Assembly: GCA_029071325.1 (NCBI GenBank)
Contig: JAIEAP010000042.1
Span: 1 to 64,000 of the forward strand
Length of the DNA stretch: 64,000 nt
From: Lachnospiraceae bacterium
Lineage (GTDB): Bacteria > Bacillota > Clostridia > Lachnospirales > Lachnospiraceae
Reading direction: 5' to 3'
How positions within the stretch are numbered: the stretch's first letter is position 1; every line of letters begins with the position of its first letter. The position numbers and the translations under genes are program-made. This document shows, piece after piece, positions 18,153 through 26,366 of this stretch. The notes beneath the pieces are model-generated. The model made no database searches and was not told the DNA's origin. It worked only from the letters and a program-made list of their open reading frames with translations.

Positions 18153-19142
18153 ATGGAAGATAAGACCACAAACGGCTTGAAAGAACAGCGGGAGCGCCGA
18201 AAGCGGGTCAACCGTATTAAGACAGGCATCATACTCACCATAGTGATATGGATGCTGGTATCAATGATTCTTACTGTGACGCTTTTGTGCAGAGTCTTTT
18301 CTCTGCAGAAGCAGATAGATAAACTGACAGCGGCGAGCATGCTTTCCTCTGTAGTAGAGCAGGGAGAGAATCAGGCAAATAGACAGGAAAATATAGGCAC
18401 GGAACTTGCGCCGGAAACGAACCGGCCAGTGAAGGATGAACAGGATAACAACCTGAATGTGGTATCGGTTGCTGCCAATGATGAGAGCAATCGTGCACAG
18501 GATGGGGAGACGCACAAGGTCTATCTGACCTTTGATGACGGTCCCAGTTCCAACACGGCTGAGATACTGGATCTGCTGGCACAGTATAACGTTAAGGCTA
18601 CTTTTTTCGTGGTGGGTAAGACGGATGAGGAGTCCGTGGCAATGTATAAGCGCATTGTGGAGGAAGGACATACTCTGGGTATGCATTCTTACTCTCATAA
18701 ATACAGTATGATCTATGATTCACTGGATAATTTCACGGCTGACTTTACACAGATACAGAATTATCTGTATGATGTGACCGGTGTGGACTGCGTTTATTAC
18801 CGTTTCCCAGGAGGGAGCAGCAATAAAGTGAGCAATACCGATATGGCTGAATTTATCGGTTATCTGAATGACCAGGGCGTTACATATTTCGACTGGAATG
18901 TGGCAAGCGGAGATGCAACGTCTCAGGCATATACTGCACAAGATCTGGTGGACAATGTAATGCAGGATGTTGTAAAATATAAGACATCTGTAGTATTGAT
19001 GCACGATGCAGACAACAAGGATAAGACAGTGGAGGCTCTTGGAATGATCCTAGAACAGCTTCAGGAACAAGGTGCGGAAGTTCTGCCTATTGATTCCGAC
19101 ACGGCGGTCATACAGCATATAAGTGCGGATGTTGCACAATAG
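18153..19142 (+). CDS. Membrane-anchored polysaccharide deacetylase (NodB/CE4 family)
   Basis: A 329-residue protein. Start 18153 follows GGAGG at 18141-18145. A cytosolic basic tail and a membrane helix (about 24-46) anchor it, with a linker to about 115. The CE4 catalytic domain has 'LTFDDGPSS' (Asp128/129), 'HSYSH' (metal His178 and His182), 'YRFPGGSS' (Arg217) and 'VVLMHDA' (His284). Such enzymes de-N-acetylate peptidoglycan or related glycans outside the membrane. The bactofilin gene follows after 21 bases; bactofilins often place cell-wall enzymes, so the two may act together. Confidence 0.92.
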   Translation: MEDKTTNGLKEQRERRKRVNRIKTGIILTIVIWMLVSMILTVTLLCRVFSLQKQIDKLTAASMLSSVVEQGENQANRQENIGTELAPETNRPVKDEQDNNLNVVSVAANDESNRAQDGETHKVYLTFDDGPSSNTAEILDLLAQYNVKATFFVVGKTDEESVAMYKRIVEEGHTLGMHSYSHKYSMIYDSLDNFTADFTQIQNYLYDVTGVDCVYYRFPGGSSNKVSNTDMAEFIGYLNDQGVTYFDWNVASGDATSQAYTAQDLVDNVMQDVVKYKTSVVLMHDADNKDKTVEALGMILEQLQEQGAEVLPIDSDTAVIQHISADVAQ

Positions 19143-19163
19143 AGAAAATATGGAGGTTACAAA

Positions 19164-20183
19164 ATGAGTTTTTTTAAAGATTTCAAAGAAGATCTGTCCC
19201 AGGCGGTCAATGAATTGATGCCGGGCGGGGACGACGTGGACACGCTGGATAATGACAATGACGTGGTGGTGAACACGCTGGAAGACGAACTGGACGTGGA
19301 ATCCGAACTGTCTAAACTGGACGGATTGCTGGAGAAGGTCAGCAGAGATGCCAAGATGCCTGTCACACAGCAGAAAACTTCCGAGAAGAAAGCGGAGATT
19401 CCTGCGGCGGAGCCCGTATCCGAGGTACGTGCACAAGAGCCGGAGGCAGAGCCTGCAACTGCAGTGCCTTCTGCAATAGAGGCTCATAAGGCGGTCAAAG
19501 TGAAGGCAGAGGAGCCGGCGATGGAGGCAGAAGCGCCGGTGGCGAAGGCGGCGCCGTCTGTAATGGAGCAGACCGCAGCGCAAGCACCGGAGCAGGATGA
19601 TAAGGAATTATATATGCAGGAGGATAAGAAGATGAGTGAGGCATTTGACGAGGTATTAGGAACAGAGGATGTGGCAGTGAAGGCACCGGTAACACCGGCA
19701 GCGCCTGTGGCACCCAGCATATCGGCAGAGGTATCGGATGAGGTATCTGTAATTACGGAGGGAACCAGTATTTCCGGTAATTTGTCTTCTGCAGGTTCTT
19801 TTGATATCAGAGGAAGCATCCAGGGTGACGTACAGTGTAACGGCAAGCTTGTGGTGACCGGAACCATCAACGGTAACAGCAATTCTGCAGAGTTTTTCGC
19901 AGATGCGGCAAAGGTAGAGGGCGAAGTGGTCAGCAGCGGAACTGTGAAGATCGGTCTTGGCTCTGTGATCATCGGCAATATTACGGCGTCCTCAGCAGTG
20001 ATCGCAGGAGCAATCAAGGGAGATATCGATGTGCAGGGACCTGTAGTAGTAGATACGTCTGCTGTTGTTATGGGTAATATCAAATCACGCTCTGTACAGA
20101 TCAACAACGGTGCAGTGATCGAGGGCTTCTGTTCACAGTGCTATGCGGATATTGATGTGGACAGTCTGTTTGGAGAGAAATAA
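19164..20183 (+). CDS. Bactofilin (polymer-forming cytoskeletal protein) with long N-terminal extension
   Basis: A 339-residue protein. The C-terminal 145 residues are the bactofilin right-handed beta-helix: 'TEGTSISGNLSSAGSFDIRG', then repeated short G-x-hydrophobic turns. The first 190 residues are an acidic, Ala/Glu/Pro-rich low-complexity tail, much longer than in typical bactofilins (100-200 residues in total). Bactofilins polymerise without nucleotides, often at the membrane, and recruit wall enzymes. The deacetylase upstream is a candidate client. Its stop (20181-20183) abuts the pyrH ATG, tying it to the essential operon. Confidence 0.9.
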   Translation: MSFFKDFKEDLSQAVNELMPGGDDVDTLDNDNDVVVNTLEDELDVESELSKLDGLLEKVSRDAKMPVTQQKTSEKKAEIPAAEPVSEVRAQEPEAEPATAVPSAIEAHKAVKVKAEEPAMEAEAPVAKAAPSVMEQTAAQAPEQDDKELYMQEDKKMSEAFDEVLGTEDVAVKAPVTPAAPVAPSISAEVSDEVSVITEGTSISGNLSSAGSFDIRGSIQGDVQCNGKLVVTGTINGNSNSAEFFADAAKVEGEVVSSGTVKIGLGSVIIGNITASSAVIAGAIKGDIDVQGPVVVDTSAVVMGNIKSRSVQINNGAVIEGFCSQCYADIDVDSLFGEK

Positions 20184-20882
20184 ATGATAAAAAGAGTCTT
20201 TTTGAAGCTGAGTGGGGAAGCGTTGGCAGGTGATAAGAAGATGGGCTTCGATGAGCCCACAGTTACGGAAGTTGCACGTCAGGTGAAGACCATAGTGGAC
20301 CAGGGGGTTCAGGTGGGCATCGTTATTGGCGGCGGGAATTTCTGGCGGGGGCGTTCCAGTGAGACCATCGACCGCACCAAAGCGGATCAGATCGGTATGC
20401 TTGCCACTATTATGAACTGCATTTATGTGTCGGAGATTTTCCGTTCTGTAGGAATGCTGACCCAGATACTGACGCCCTTCGAATGCGGAAGTATGACAAA
20501 GTTGTTTTCCAAGGACCGCGCTAATAAATATTTTGCGAAGGGTATGGTTGTGTTCTTTGCAGGAGGTACGGGGCATCCCTATTTTTCTACGGACACAGGT
20601 ATTGTACTACGGGCCATTGAGATGGATGCGGAGGGCATATTCTTGGCGAAGGCGGTGGATGGCGTCTATGACAGCGATCCCCGGATGAATCCGGCGGCGA
20701 AGAAGTATGATGAGGTATCCATCCATGAGGTGATTGATAAGAAGCTTTCCGTAGTAGATTTGACGGCATCCATCATGTGCATGGAAAATCATATGCCGAT
20801 GTATGTGTTTGGACTGAATGAGAAGGACAGCATTGTCAATGCTGTCAGCGGCAGCTTTAGTGGGACCAGGGTCACGGTATAA
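20184..20882 (+). CDS. pyrH: UMP kinase
   Basis: A 232-residue cytosolic enzyme that converts UMP to UDP. The amino-acid-kinase fold is marked by 'VFLKLSGEALAG', 'GIVIGGGNFWRG', 'FAGGTGHPYFSTDT' and 'KAVDGVYDSDP'. The ATG directly follows the bactofilin stop, so translation is probably coupled. It starts the conserved pyrH-frr-uppS-cdsA-dxr-rseP-ispG-polC order. The usual upstream rpsB-tsf pair is absent here. Confidence 0.97.
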   Translation: MIKRVFLKLSGEALAGDKKMGFDEPTVTEVARQVKTIVDQGVQVGIVIGGGNFWRGRSSETIDRTKADQIGMLATIMNCIYVSEIFRSVGMLTQILTPFECGSMTKLFSKDRANKYFAKGMVVFFAGGTGHPYFSTDTGIVLRAIEMDAEGIFLAKAVDGVYDSDPRMNPAAKKYDEVSIHEVIDKKLSVVDLTASIMCMENHMPMYVFGLNEKDSIVNAVSGSFSGTRVTV

Positions 20883-20946
20883 AGGCATATCCGTCTGGGC
20901 AGTTTAGCAGCCTGCGGTATGTTATGTTAGGAGGAGGAGACAATTT

Positions 20947-21501
20947 ATGGATAGCAGATTAGCCCCTTATGAGGAGAAAATGCAGAAGTCACTGGACAAT
21001 TTGACGGAGGACTATGCGACCATCCGTGCGGGACGCGCCAATCCCCATATTCTGGATAAGATACAGGTGGATTATTATGGAACGCCTACATCCCTGCAAC
21101 AGGTTGCAAATATTAATGTACCGGAGCCGAGAATGATACAGATTCAGCCCTGGGAGGCTTCTTTGGTGAAAGATATTGAGAAAGCGATCCTGACTTCCGA
21201 TCTGGGATTGAATCCTACGAATGACGGTAAGGTAATCCGTCTTGTATTTCCGGAACTGACGGAGGAGCGCCGTAAGGAATTGGCGAAGGATATCAAGAAA
21301 AAGGGTGAGAATGCCAAGGTGGCAATCCGCAATATCCGCCGGGATGCCAATGACGGATTCAAGAAGCTGAATAAAGCCAGCGAGATATCCGAAGACGAAC
21401 TGAAGGAGCTGGAGAACAGTACCCAGAAGATTACGGATAAATATATTGCAAAGATTGATGATGCAGTGGAGAGCAAGACGAAAGAGATTCTCACTGTATA
21501 A
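20947..21501 (+). CDS. frr: Ribosome recycling factor
   Basis: A 184-residue protein of normal length with 'TIRAGRANPHILDKI', 'VDYYGTPTSLQQVA', 'NLGLNP'-type core ('SDLGLNPTNDGKVIRL') and 'LTEERRKELAK'. It splits post-termination ribosomes together with EF-G. The RBS is TTAGGAGGAGG. Confidence 0.97.
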   Translation: MDSRLAPYEEKMQKSLDNLTEDYATIRAGRANPHILDKIQVDYYGTPTSLQQVANINVPEPRMIQIQPWEASLVKDIEKAILTSDLGLNPTNDGKVIRLVFPELTEERRKELAKDIKKKGENAKVAIRNIRRDANDGFKKLNKASEISEDELKELENSTQKITDKYIAKIDDAVESKTKEILTV

Positions 21502-21582
21502 ATCGTATTACGACCTGTATGGGGACATAGCGCATATGCCGTGTCCCCTTTTCTGGTTGATTGCAGGGAGGAAAGGAAGCAT

Positions 21583-22302
21583 ATGAAGATTCCAAAGCAT
21601 GTGGCGATTATCTTAGACGGTAACGGCAGATGGGCGAAGAGCAAGGGAATGCCCCGCAACTACGGGCATACTATGGGGGCTAAGAATGTAGAAACCATTT
21701 GTAAAGCTGCGGGGGAAATGGGCATAGAATATATTACGATGTATGCCTTTTCCACGGAAAACTGGAACCGTCCTGCGACGGAGGTGGAGGCTCTTATGAA
21801 GCTTCTGTCCAATTATCTGAAGAACTGTACGAAAACTGCGGATAAAAATAATATGCGTGTGCGTGTGATCGGAGATATATCCAGGCTGGCACCGGAGTTT
21901 CAGGAGAAAATCCGTATGCTGGAGGAATCCTCTGCCAAAAATGACGGTCTGAAGCTGCAGATAGCCATTAATTACGGGGCAAGGGACGAGATGCTGCGGG
22001 GGATGCGCTGTATGTTTCGGGATGTGTCATCAGAAGATGAGATCACAGAGGCGCGTTTTGCCGAGTGCCTGGATACCCATGGACTCCCGGACCCAGATCT
22101 GATGATACGAACCAGCGGCGAACAGCGCCTGTCCAACTTTCTGCTGTGGCAGTTTGCCTACAGCGAGTTGTATTTTACGGATGTGCCTTGGCCGGATTTT
22201 ACGCCGGAGGAGCTGCGGCGTGCGGTGGAGGATTACAGCAGGAGAGACCGCAGATACGGCGGACTGAAGGAGGATAATATTTCATGTTTAAAACAAGACT
22301 AA
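21583..22302 (+). CDS. uppS: Undecaprenyl diphosphate synthase (cis-prenyltransferase)
   Basis: A 239-residue enzyme that makes the lipid carrier for cell-wall synthesis. Start 21583 follows GGGAGGAAAGG; the ORF-track start is 14 codons earlier without a site. Motifs: 'IILDGNGRWAKSKG' (catalytic Asp), 'YAFSTENWNRP', 'RTSGEQRLSNFLLWQ' and 'SELYFTDVPWPDF'. It overlaps cdsA by 19 bases. Confidence 0.96.
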   Translation: MKIPKHVAIILDGNGRWAKSKGMPRNYGHTMGAKNVETICKAAGEMGIEYITMYAFSTENWNRPATEVEALMKLLSNYLKNCTKTADKNNMRVRVIGDISRLAPEFQEKIRMLEESSAKNDGLKLQIAINYGARDEMLRGMRCMFRDVSSEDEITEARFAECLDTHGLPDPDLMIRTSGEQRLSNFLLWQFAYSELYFTDVPWPDFTPEELRRAVEDYSRRDRRYGGLKEDNISCLKQD

Positions 22303-23090
22303 TAAGCGGGATCGTGTTGGTTGCGCTGGCTTTGGTGTGCATCATTCAGGGAAATGCGCTGCTTCTTACGGTGTCCGGGCTGATTTCACTGGTGGGTCTC
22401 TTTGAACTTTACCGGGTGTTTGGCATAGAAAAGAGCTGTGCCGGAGGTGTTGGATATCTTGCAGTCATCCTATATTATTGTAATCTGCAGTTTTCTTTTA
22501 TTCCGGACACGATGATGTTTGTCATCGGACTTCTGGTGGTCCTGATGTTTGTCTATGTATTTTCCTATCCGAAATACGACACACAGCAGATGCTGGCGAC
22601 TTTTTTCGGGGTGTTTTATGTGGCGGTGATGCTGTCTTTTATCTATCAGACCAGGATGCTGCCGGGCGGAGCATATGTGGTGTGGCTGATATTCTTATGT
22701 TCCTGGGGGTGCGACACCTGCGCTTACTGTGTGGGGGTATTGTGCGGCAGGCACAAGATGGCGCCGAAGCTGTCTCCCAAGAAGTCCTGGGAAGGTGCAG
22801 TGGGCGGGATAATTGGTTCTGCGCTTTTAACACTGATTTATTCTTTTGTATTTCAGGGCTCTATGGGAAGTACATACCGGGATGTCGCCATGCTGTGCGC
22901 TATCTGTGCCGTGGGTGCTGTCATCTCTATGGTAGGGGACCTGACTGCATCTGCGATCAAGCGGAATTACGATATCAAGGATTACGGAAAACTGATACCG
23001 GGACACGGAGGTATCTTGGACCGGTTTGACAGTGTGATCTTCACAGCGCCCATCATATATTTTCTGGCACTGTATCTGATCGGCAAATAG
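22284..23090 (+). CDS. cdsA: Phosphatidate cytidylyltransferase
   Basis: A 268-residue membrane protein with about eight helices that makes CDP-diacylglycerol. The family signature is clear near the C-terminus: 'SAIKRNYDIKDYGKLIPGHG' followed by 'GILDRFDS'. 'SPKKSWEGAVGG' is the other conserved loop. Confidence 0.96.
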   Translation: MFKTRLISGIVLVALALVCIIQGNALLLTVSGLISLVGLFELYRVFGIEKSCAGGVGYLAVILYYCNLQFSFIPDTMMFVIGLLVVLMFVYVFSYPKYDTQQMLATFFGVFYVAVMLSFIYQTRMLPGGAYVVWLIFLCSWGCDTCAYCVGVLCGRHKMAPKLSPKKSWEGAVGGIIGSALLTLIYSFVFQGSMGSTYRDVAMLCAICAVGAVISMVGDLTASAIKRNYDIKDYGKLIPGHGGILDRFDSVIFTAPIIYFLALYLIGK

Positions 23091-23103
23091 GGGAGGGCGT
23101 TCC

Positions 23104-24261
23104 ATGGAAGAAACAGTGGTTAAGAAAATTGCGATTCTCGGATCTACGGGCTCTATCGGTACACAGACATTGGATATTGTGCGGACATATGGAGATCTTG
23201 AGGTAACGGCGCTGGCGGCAGGCAGCAATATCAGGCTTTTGGAACAGCAGATCCGGGAGTTTAGACCCAGGCTCGCAGCAGTGTGGGAAGAAGACCTGGC
23301 ACAGCAGTTAAGAGAGAAGGTTCGTGATCTGCCGGTAAAGGTATGCAGCGGCATGGAGGGGCTGCTGGAAGTGGCAACAGAGCAGGCGGCAGATATCCTG
23401 GTAACGGCAGTCGTGGGAATGCTGGGTATCCGTCCCACCATAGCTGCAATCCAGGCAGGTAAGGATATTGCCCTTGCCAATAAGGAGACGCTGGTGACGG
23501 CGGGACATCTGATCATGCCTATGGCAGAGGAGTACGGCGTATCTATTCTGCCGGTGGACAGCGAGCACAGCGCGATTTTCCAGTGTCTGCAGGGTGCAGG
23601 GGATAATCCTGTCTCAAAAATCCTTCTGACTGCTTCCGGCGGACCTTTCCGGGGACGCAGCAGAGCAGAATTGGAAGGTGTCACACTGGAGGAGGCGCTG
23701 AAGCATCCCAATTGGAGTATGGGGCGCAAGATCACCATTGATTCAGCCACTATGGTAAATAAAGGGCTGGAGGTCATTGAAGCGAAATGGCTGTTCGGTG
23801 TCAGCCCACGGCAGATTGAGGTGCTGGTACAGCCCCAGAGTATCATTCATTCTATGGTGGAGTTTGCAGACGGGGCAGTCATAGCACAGCTTGGAACCGC
23901 GGATATGCGTCTGCCTATTCAGTATGCACTGTATTATCCTAAGCGCAGGCAGCTTCCGGGGAAACGTCTGGATTTCACACAGATTTCCGCTATCACACTG
24001 GAGCGGCCCGATATGGAGACCTTTGAGGGGCTCGCCCTTGCCTTCGAGGCGTGTGAGCGGGGAGGAAATCTTCCCACGGCGTTGAATGCGGCAAATGAGA
24101 GGGCGGTTGCCCTGTTCCTGGAACGAAAGATTTCATTCCTGGAGATTCCGGCGATGATCCGTGCCTGCATGGAGCATTGCAGATTTGTGGATCATCCCAC
24201 GGTGGAGGAGATTCTTGCCACAGAGCAGGAAGCGTATGAGTATATAGAGAGCAGGTGGTAA
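23104..24261 (+). CDS. dxr: 1-deoxy-D-xylulose 5-phosphate reductoisomerase
   Basis: A 385-residue NADPH-dependent enzyme of the MEP isoprenoid pathway. Motifs: 'ILGSTGSIGTQTLDI' (nucleotide binding), 'LANKETLVTAG', 'PVDSEHSAIFQ', 'ASGGPFRG' and 'HPNWSMGRKITIDSATMVNK'. It pairs with ispG in the same operon and feeds uppS through isoprenoid precursors. Confidence 0.97.
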   Translation: MEETVVKKIAILGSTGSIGTQTLDIVRTYGDLEVTALAAGSNIRLLEQQIREFRPRLAAVWEEDLAQQLREKVRDLPVKVCSGMEGLLEVATEQAADILVTAVVGMLGIRPTIAAIQAGKDIALANKETLVTAGHLIMPMAEEYGVSILPVDSEHSAIFQCLQGAGDNPVSKILLTASGGPFRGRSRAELEGVTLEEALKHPNWSMGRKITIDSATMVNKGLEVIEAKWLFGVSPRQIEVLVQPQSIIHSMVEFADGAVIAQLGTADMRLPIQYALYYPKRRQLPGKRLDFTQISAITLERPDMETFEGLALAFEACERGGNLPTALNAANERAVALFLERKISFLEIPAMIRACMEHCRFVDHPTVEEILATEQEAYEYIESRW

Positions 24262-24262
24262 C

Positions 24263-25303
24263 TTGAAGATCGTAATTGCAATTGTCATGTTCAGTTTCAT
24301 AATTCTGTTTCATGAACTGGGACATTTCTTACTGGCGAAGAAGAATAAGATCCGTGTCAATGAATTCTGTCTGGGTCTTGGACCGACGTTGATCGGATTT
24401 ACCCGGGGAGAAACCAAATACTCCATTAAACTGCTGCCCTTTGGCGGCGCCTGTATGATGGAGGGGGAGGACGATGACTCCGATGCGGAAGGTTCCTTTG
24501 GCAGTAAGTCTGTCTGGGCGCGTATTTGCGTGGTGGCGGCGGGTCCCATATTCAATTTTATTCTGGCCTTTCTTTTTGCGTTGATCGTGCTGGGGGTGGC
24601 AGGCTTCGACCGTCCGGTCATAACGGGCGTACGGGAAGGCTTTCCGGCCGAAGAGCAGGGACTTGCAGAGGGAGATGTGATCACGAAGCTGAATGGGAAG
24701 AGGATCCACTTCTACCGTGAGGTCAGCAGCTATACCTTTTTCCATGCAGGGGAGACCCTTGATGTGACCTATGAGAGGGATGGACAGGAATATACCTGCA
24801 CCATCGAACCGGAATATGACGAGGAGAGCGGCAGTTATCTGATGGGAATTTACGGCACTTATGCCAGAACCAGAGGCACTGTGTTAGAGACGCTGCAGTA
24901 TAGTGTGTATGAGATAAGATACTGGATCAATACCACCATCGACAGCCTTCGAATGCTGGTGACCGGAGGGGTGGGATTTAATGAATTGTCCGGACCGGTA
25001 GGTATTGTAAAAAATATCGGAGATAATTATGACGCCAGCAAAGAGGCGGGAGTCTTATCCGTGGTGCTGACGATGCTCAATTATTCCATCATGCTGTCCG
25101 CCAATTTAGGCGTGATGAATCTGCTGCCGATTCCGGCGCTGGACGGAGGCAGACTGGTATTCCTGCTTGTGGAAGCAGTGCGGCGCAAGAAAATTCCGCC
25201 GGAAAAAGAGGGCATGGTTCATTTTGTCGGATTGGTACTGCTGCTTCTGTTGATGGTGGCAGTTATGTTCAATGATATACGCAAGCTGGTGATGGGAGGC
25301 TAG
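24263..25303 (+). CDS. rseP: RIP metalloprotease RseP (site-2 protease)
   Basis: A 346-residue intramembrane zinc protease. The start is a TTG one base after the dxr stop (TAActtgaag), inside a dense operon. Zinc site: 'FHELGHFLLAKK' in TM1 and 'NLLPIPALDGGRLVF' in the third membrane segment. A PDZ domain lies between about 105 and 190 ('GFPAEEQGLAEGDVITKLNG'). It cuts membrane-bound anti-sigma factors or signal-peptide remnants. Confidence 0.95.
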   Translation: MKIVIAIVMFSFIILFHELGHFLLAKKNKIRVNEFCLGLGPTLIGFTRGETKYSIKLLPFGGACMMEGEDDDSDAEGSFGSKSVWARICVVAAGPIFNFILAFLFALIVLGVAGFDRPVITGVREGFPAEEQGLAEGDVITKLNGKRIHFYREVSSYTFFHAGETLDVTYERDGQEYTCTIEPEYDEESGSYLMGIYGTYARTRGTVLETLQYSVYEIRYWINTTIDSLRMLVTGGVGFNELSGPVGIVKNIGDNYDASKEAGVLSVVLTMLNYSIMLSANLGVMNLLPIPALDGGRLVFLLVEAVRRKKIPPEKEGMVHFVGLVLLLLLMVAVMFNDIRKLVMGG

Positions 25304-25310
25304 GGATGAT

Positions 25311-26366
25311 ATGGAGAGAAAAGCTACAAAAGAAGTAAAGATTGGTGACCGGGTGATTGGAGGGGATCATCCGATCCTGATACAGTCTATGACCAATACC
25401 AGGACAGAGGACGTATCTGCCACCGTGGCACAGATACATTCTCTTGCGGCGGCAGGCTGCGACATTATCCGATGCGCGGTGCCCACCATGGAGGCGGCAG
25501 AAGCGTTAGCCCAGATTAAGCAGCAGATCAGCATTCCGCTGGTGGCGGATATCCATTTTGACTATAAGCTTGCCATTGCGGCGATAGAGCATGGGGCAGA
25601 TAAAATCCGGATCAATCCCGGAAATATCGGATCGGCGGAGCGTGTCCGCGCAGTAGTGGACGCGGCGAAAGAGCGAGGGATTCCCATCCGTGTGGGGGTC
25701 AACAGCGGTTCCCTGGAAAAGGACTTGGTAGAGCGCTACCACGGCGTTACTGCGGAAGGACTGGTAGAGAGCGCATTGGATAAAGTGCATCTTATAGAAG
25801 ATATGGGGTATGACAATCTGGTTATCAGCATTAAGTCTTCGGATGTGATGATGTGCGTGAAGGCCCATGAATTGATCTCAGAGCAGACGCTTTATCCGCT
25901 GCATGTGGGTATCACGGAAGCGGGAACGCTGATCAGCGGCAATATCAAGTCATCCATTGGACTGGGGCTGATCTTAAGCCGGGGCATAGGAGATACCATA
26001 CGGGTGTCACTGACCGGTGATCCTTTAGAGGAGATCAAATCAGCAAAGATCATCCTGCGTACGCTGGGAATCCGTACCGGAGGAATTGAAGTTGTATCCT
26101 GCCCTACCTGCGGAAGAACCAGGATTGATCTTATCTCCCTTGCCAATCAGGTGGAGAATATGGTGGCAGATATACCTCTTGACCTTAAGGTGGCGGTCAT
26201 GGGCTGCGTAGTCAATGGACCGGGCGAGGCAAAAGAGGCGGATATCGGTATTGCCGGAGGAATCGGCGAGGGACTTATTATCAAGCGCGGTGAAGTTTAT
26301 AAAAAAGTACCGGAAGATGAATTGCTTCCGCAGCTGCGGGAGGAATTGTTGAACTGGAGTGAATGA
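25311..26366 (+). CDS. ispG: 4-hydroxy-3-methylbut-2-enyl diphosphate synthase (flavodoxin/ferredoxin-dependent)
   Basis: A 351-residue [4Fe-4S] enzyme of the MEP pathway. Conserved parts: 'PILIQSMTNTRTEDV', 'ADIHFDYKLAI', 'KIRINPGNIG', and the cluster cysteines in 'SCPTCGRT' and 'VMGCVVNGPGEAKEADIGI'. Its stop overlaps the polC start. Confidence 0.97.
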   Translation: MERKATKEVKIGDRVIGGDHPILIQSMTNTRTEDVSATVAQIHSLAAAGCDIIRCAVPTMEAAEALAQIKQQISIPLVADIHFDYKLAIAAIEHGADKIRINPGNIGSAERVRAVVDAAKERGIPIRVGVNSGSLEKDLVERYHGVTAEGLVESALDKVHLIEDMGYDNLVISIKSSDVMMCVKAHELISEQTLYPLHVGITEAGTLISGNIKSSIGLGLILSRGIGDTIRVSLTGDPLEEIKSAKIILRTLGIRTGGIEVVSCPTCGRTRIDLISLANQVENMVADIPLDLKVAVMGCVVNGPGEAKEADIGIAGGIGEGLIIKRGEVYKKVPEDELLPQLREELLNWSE

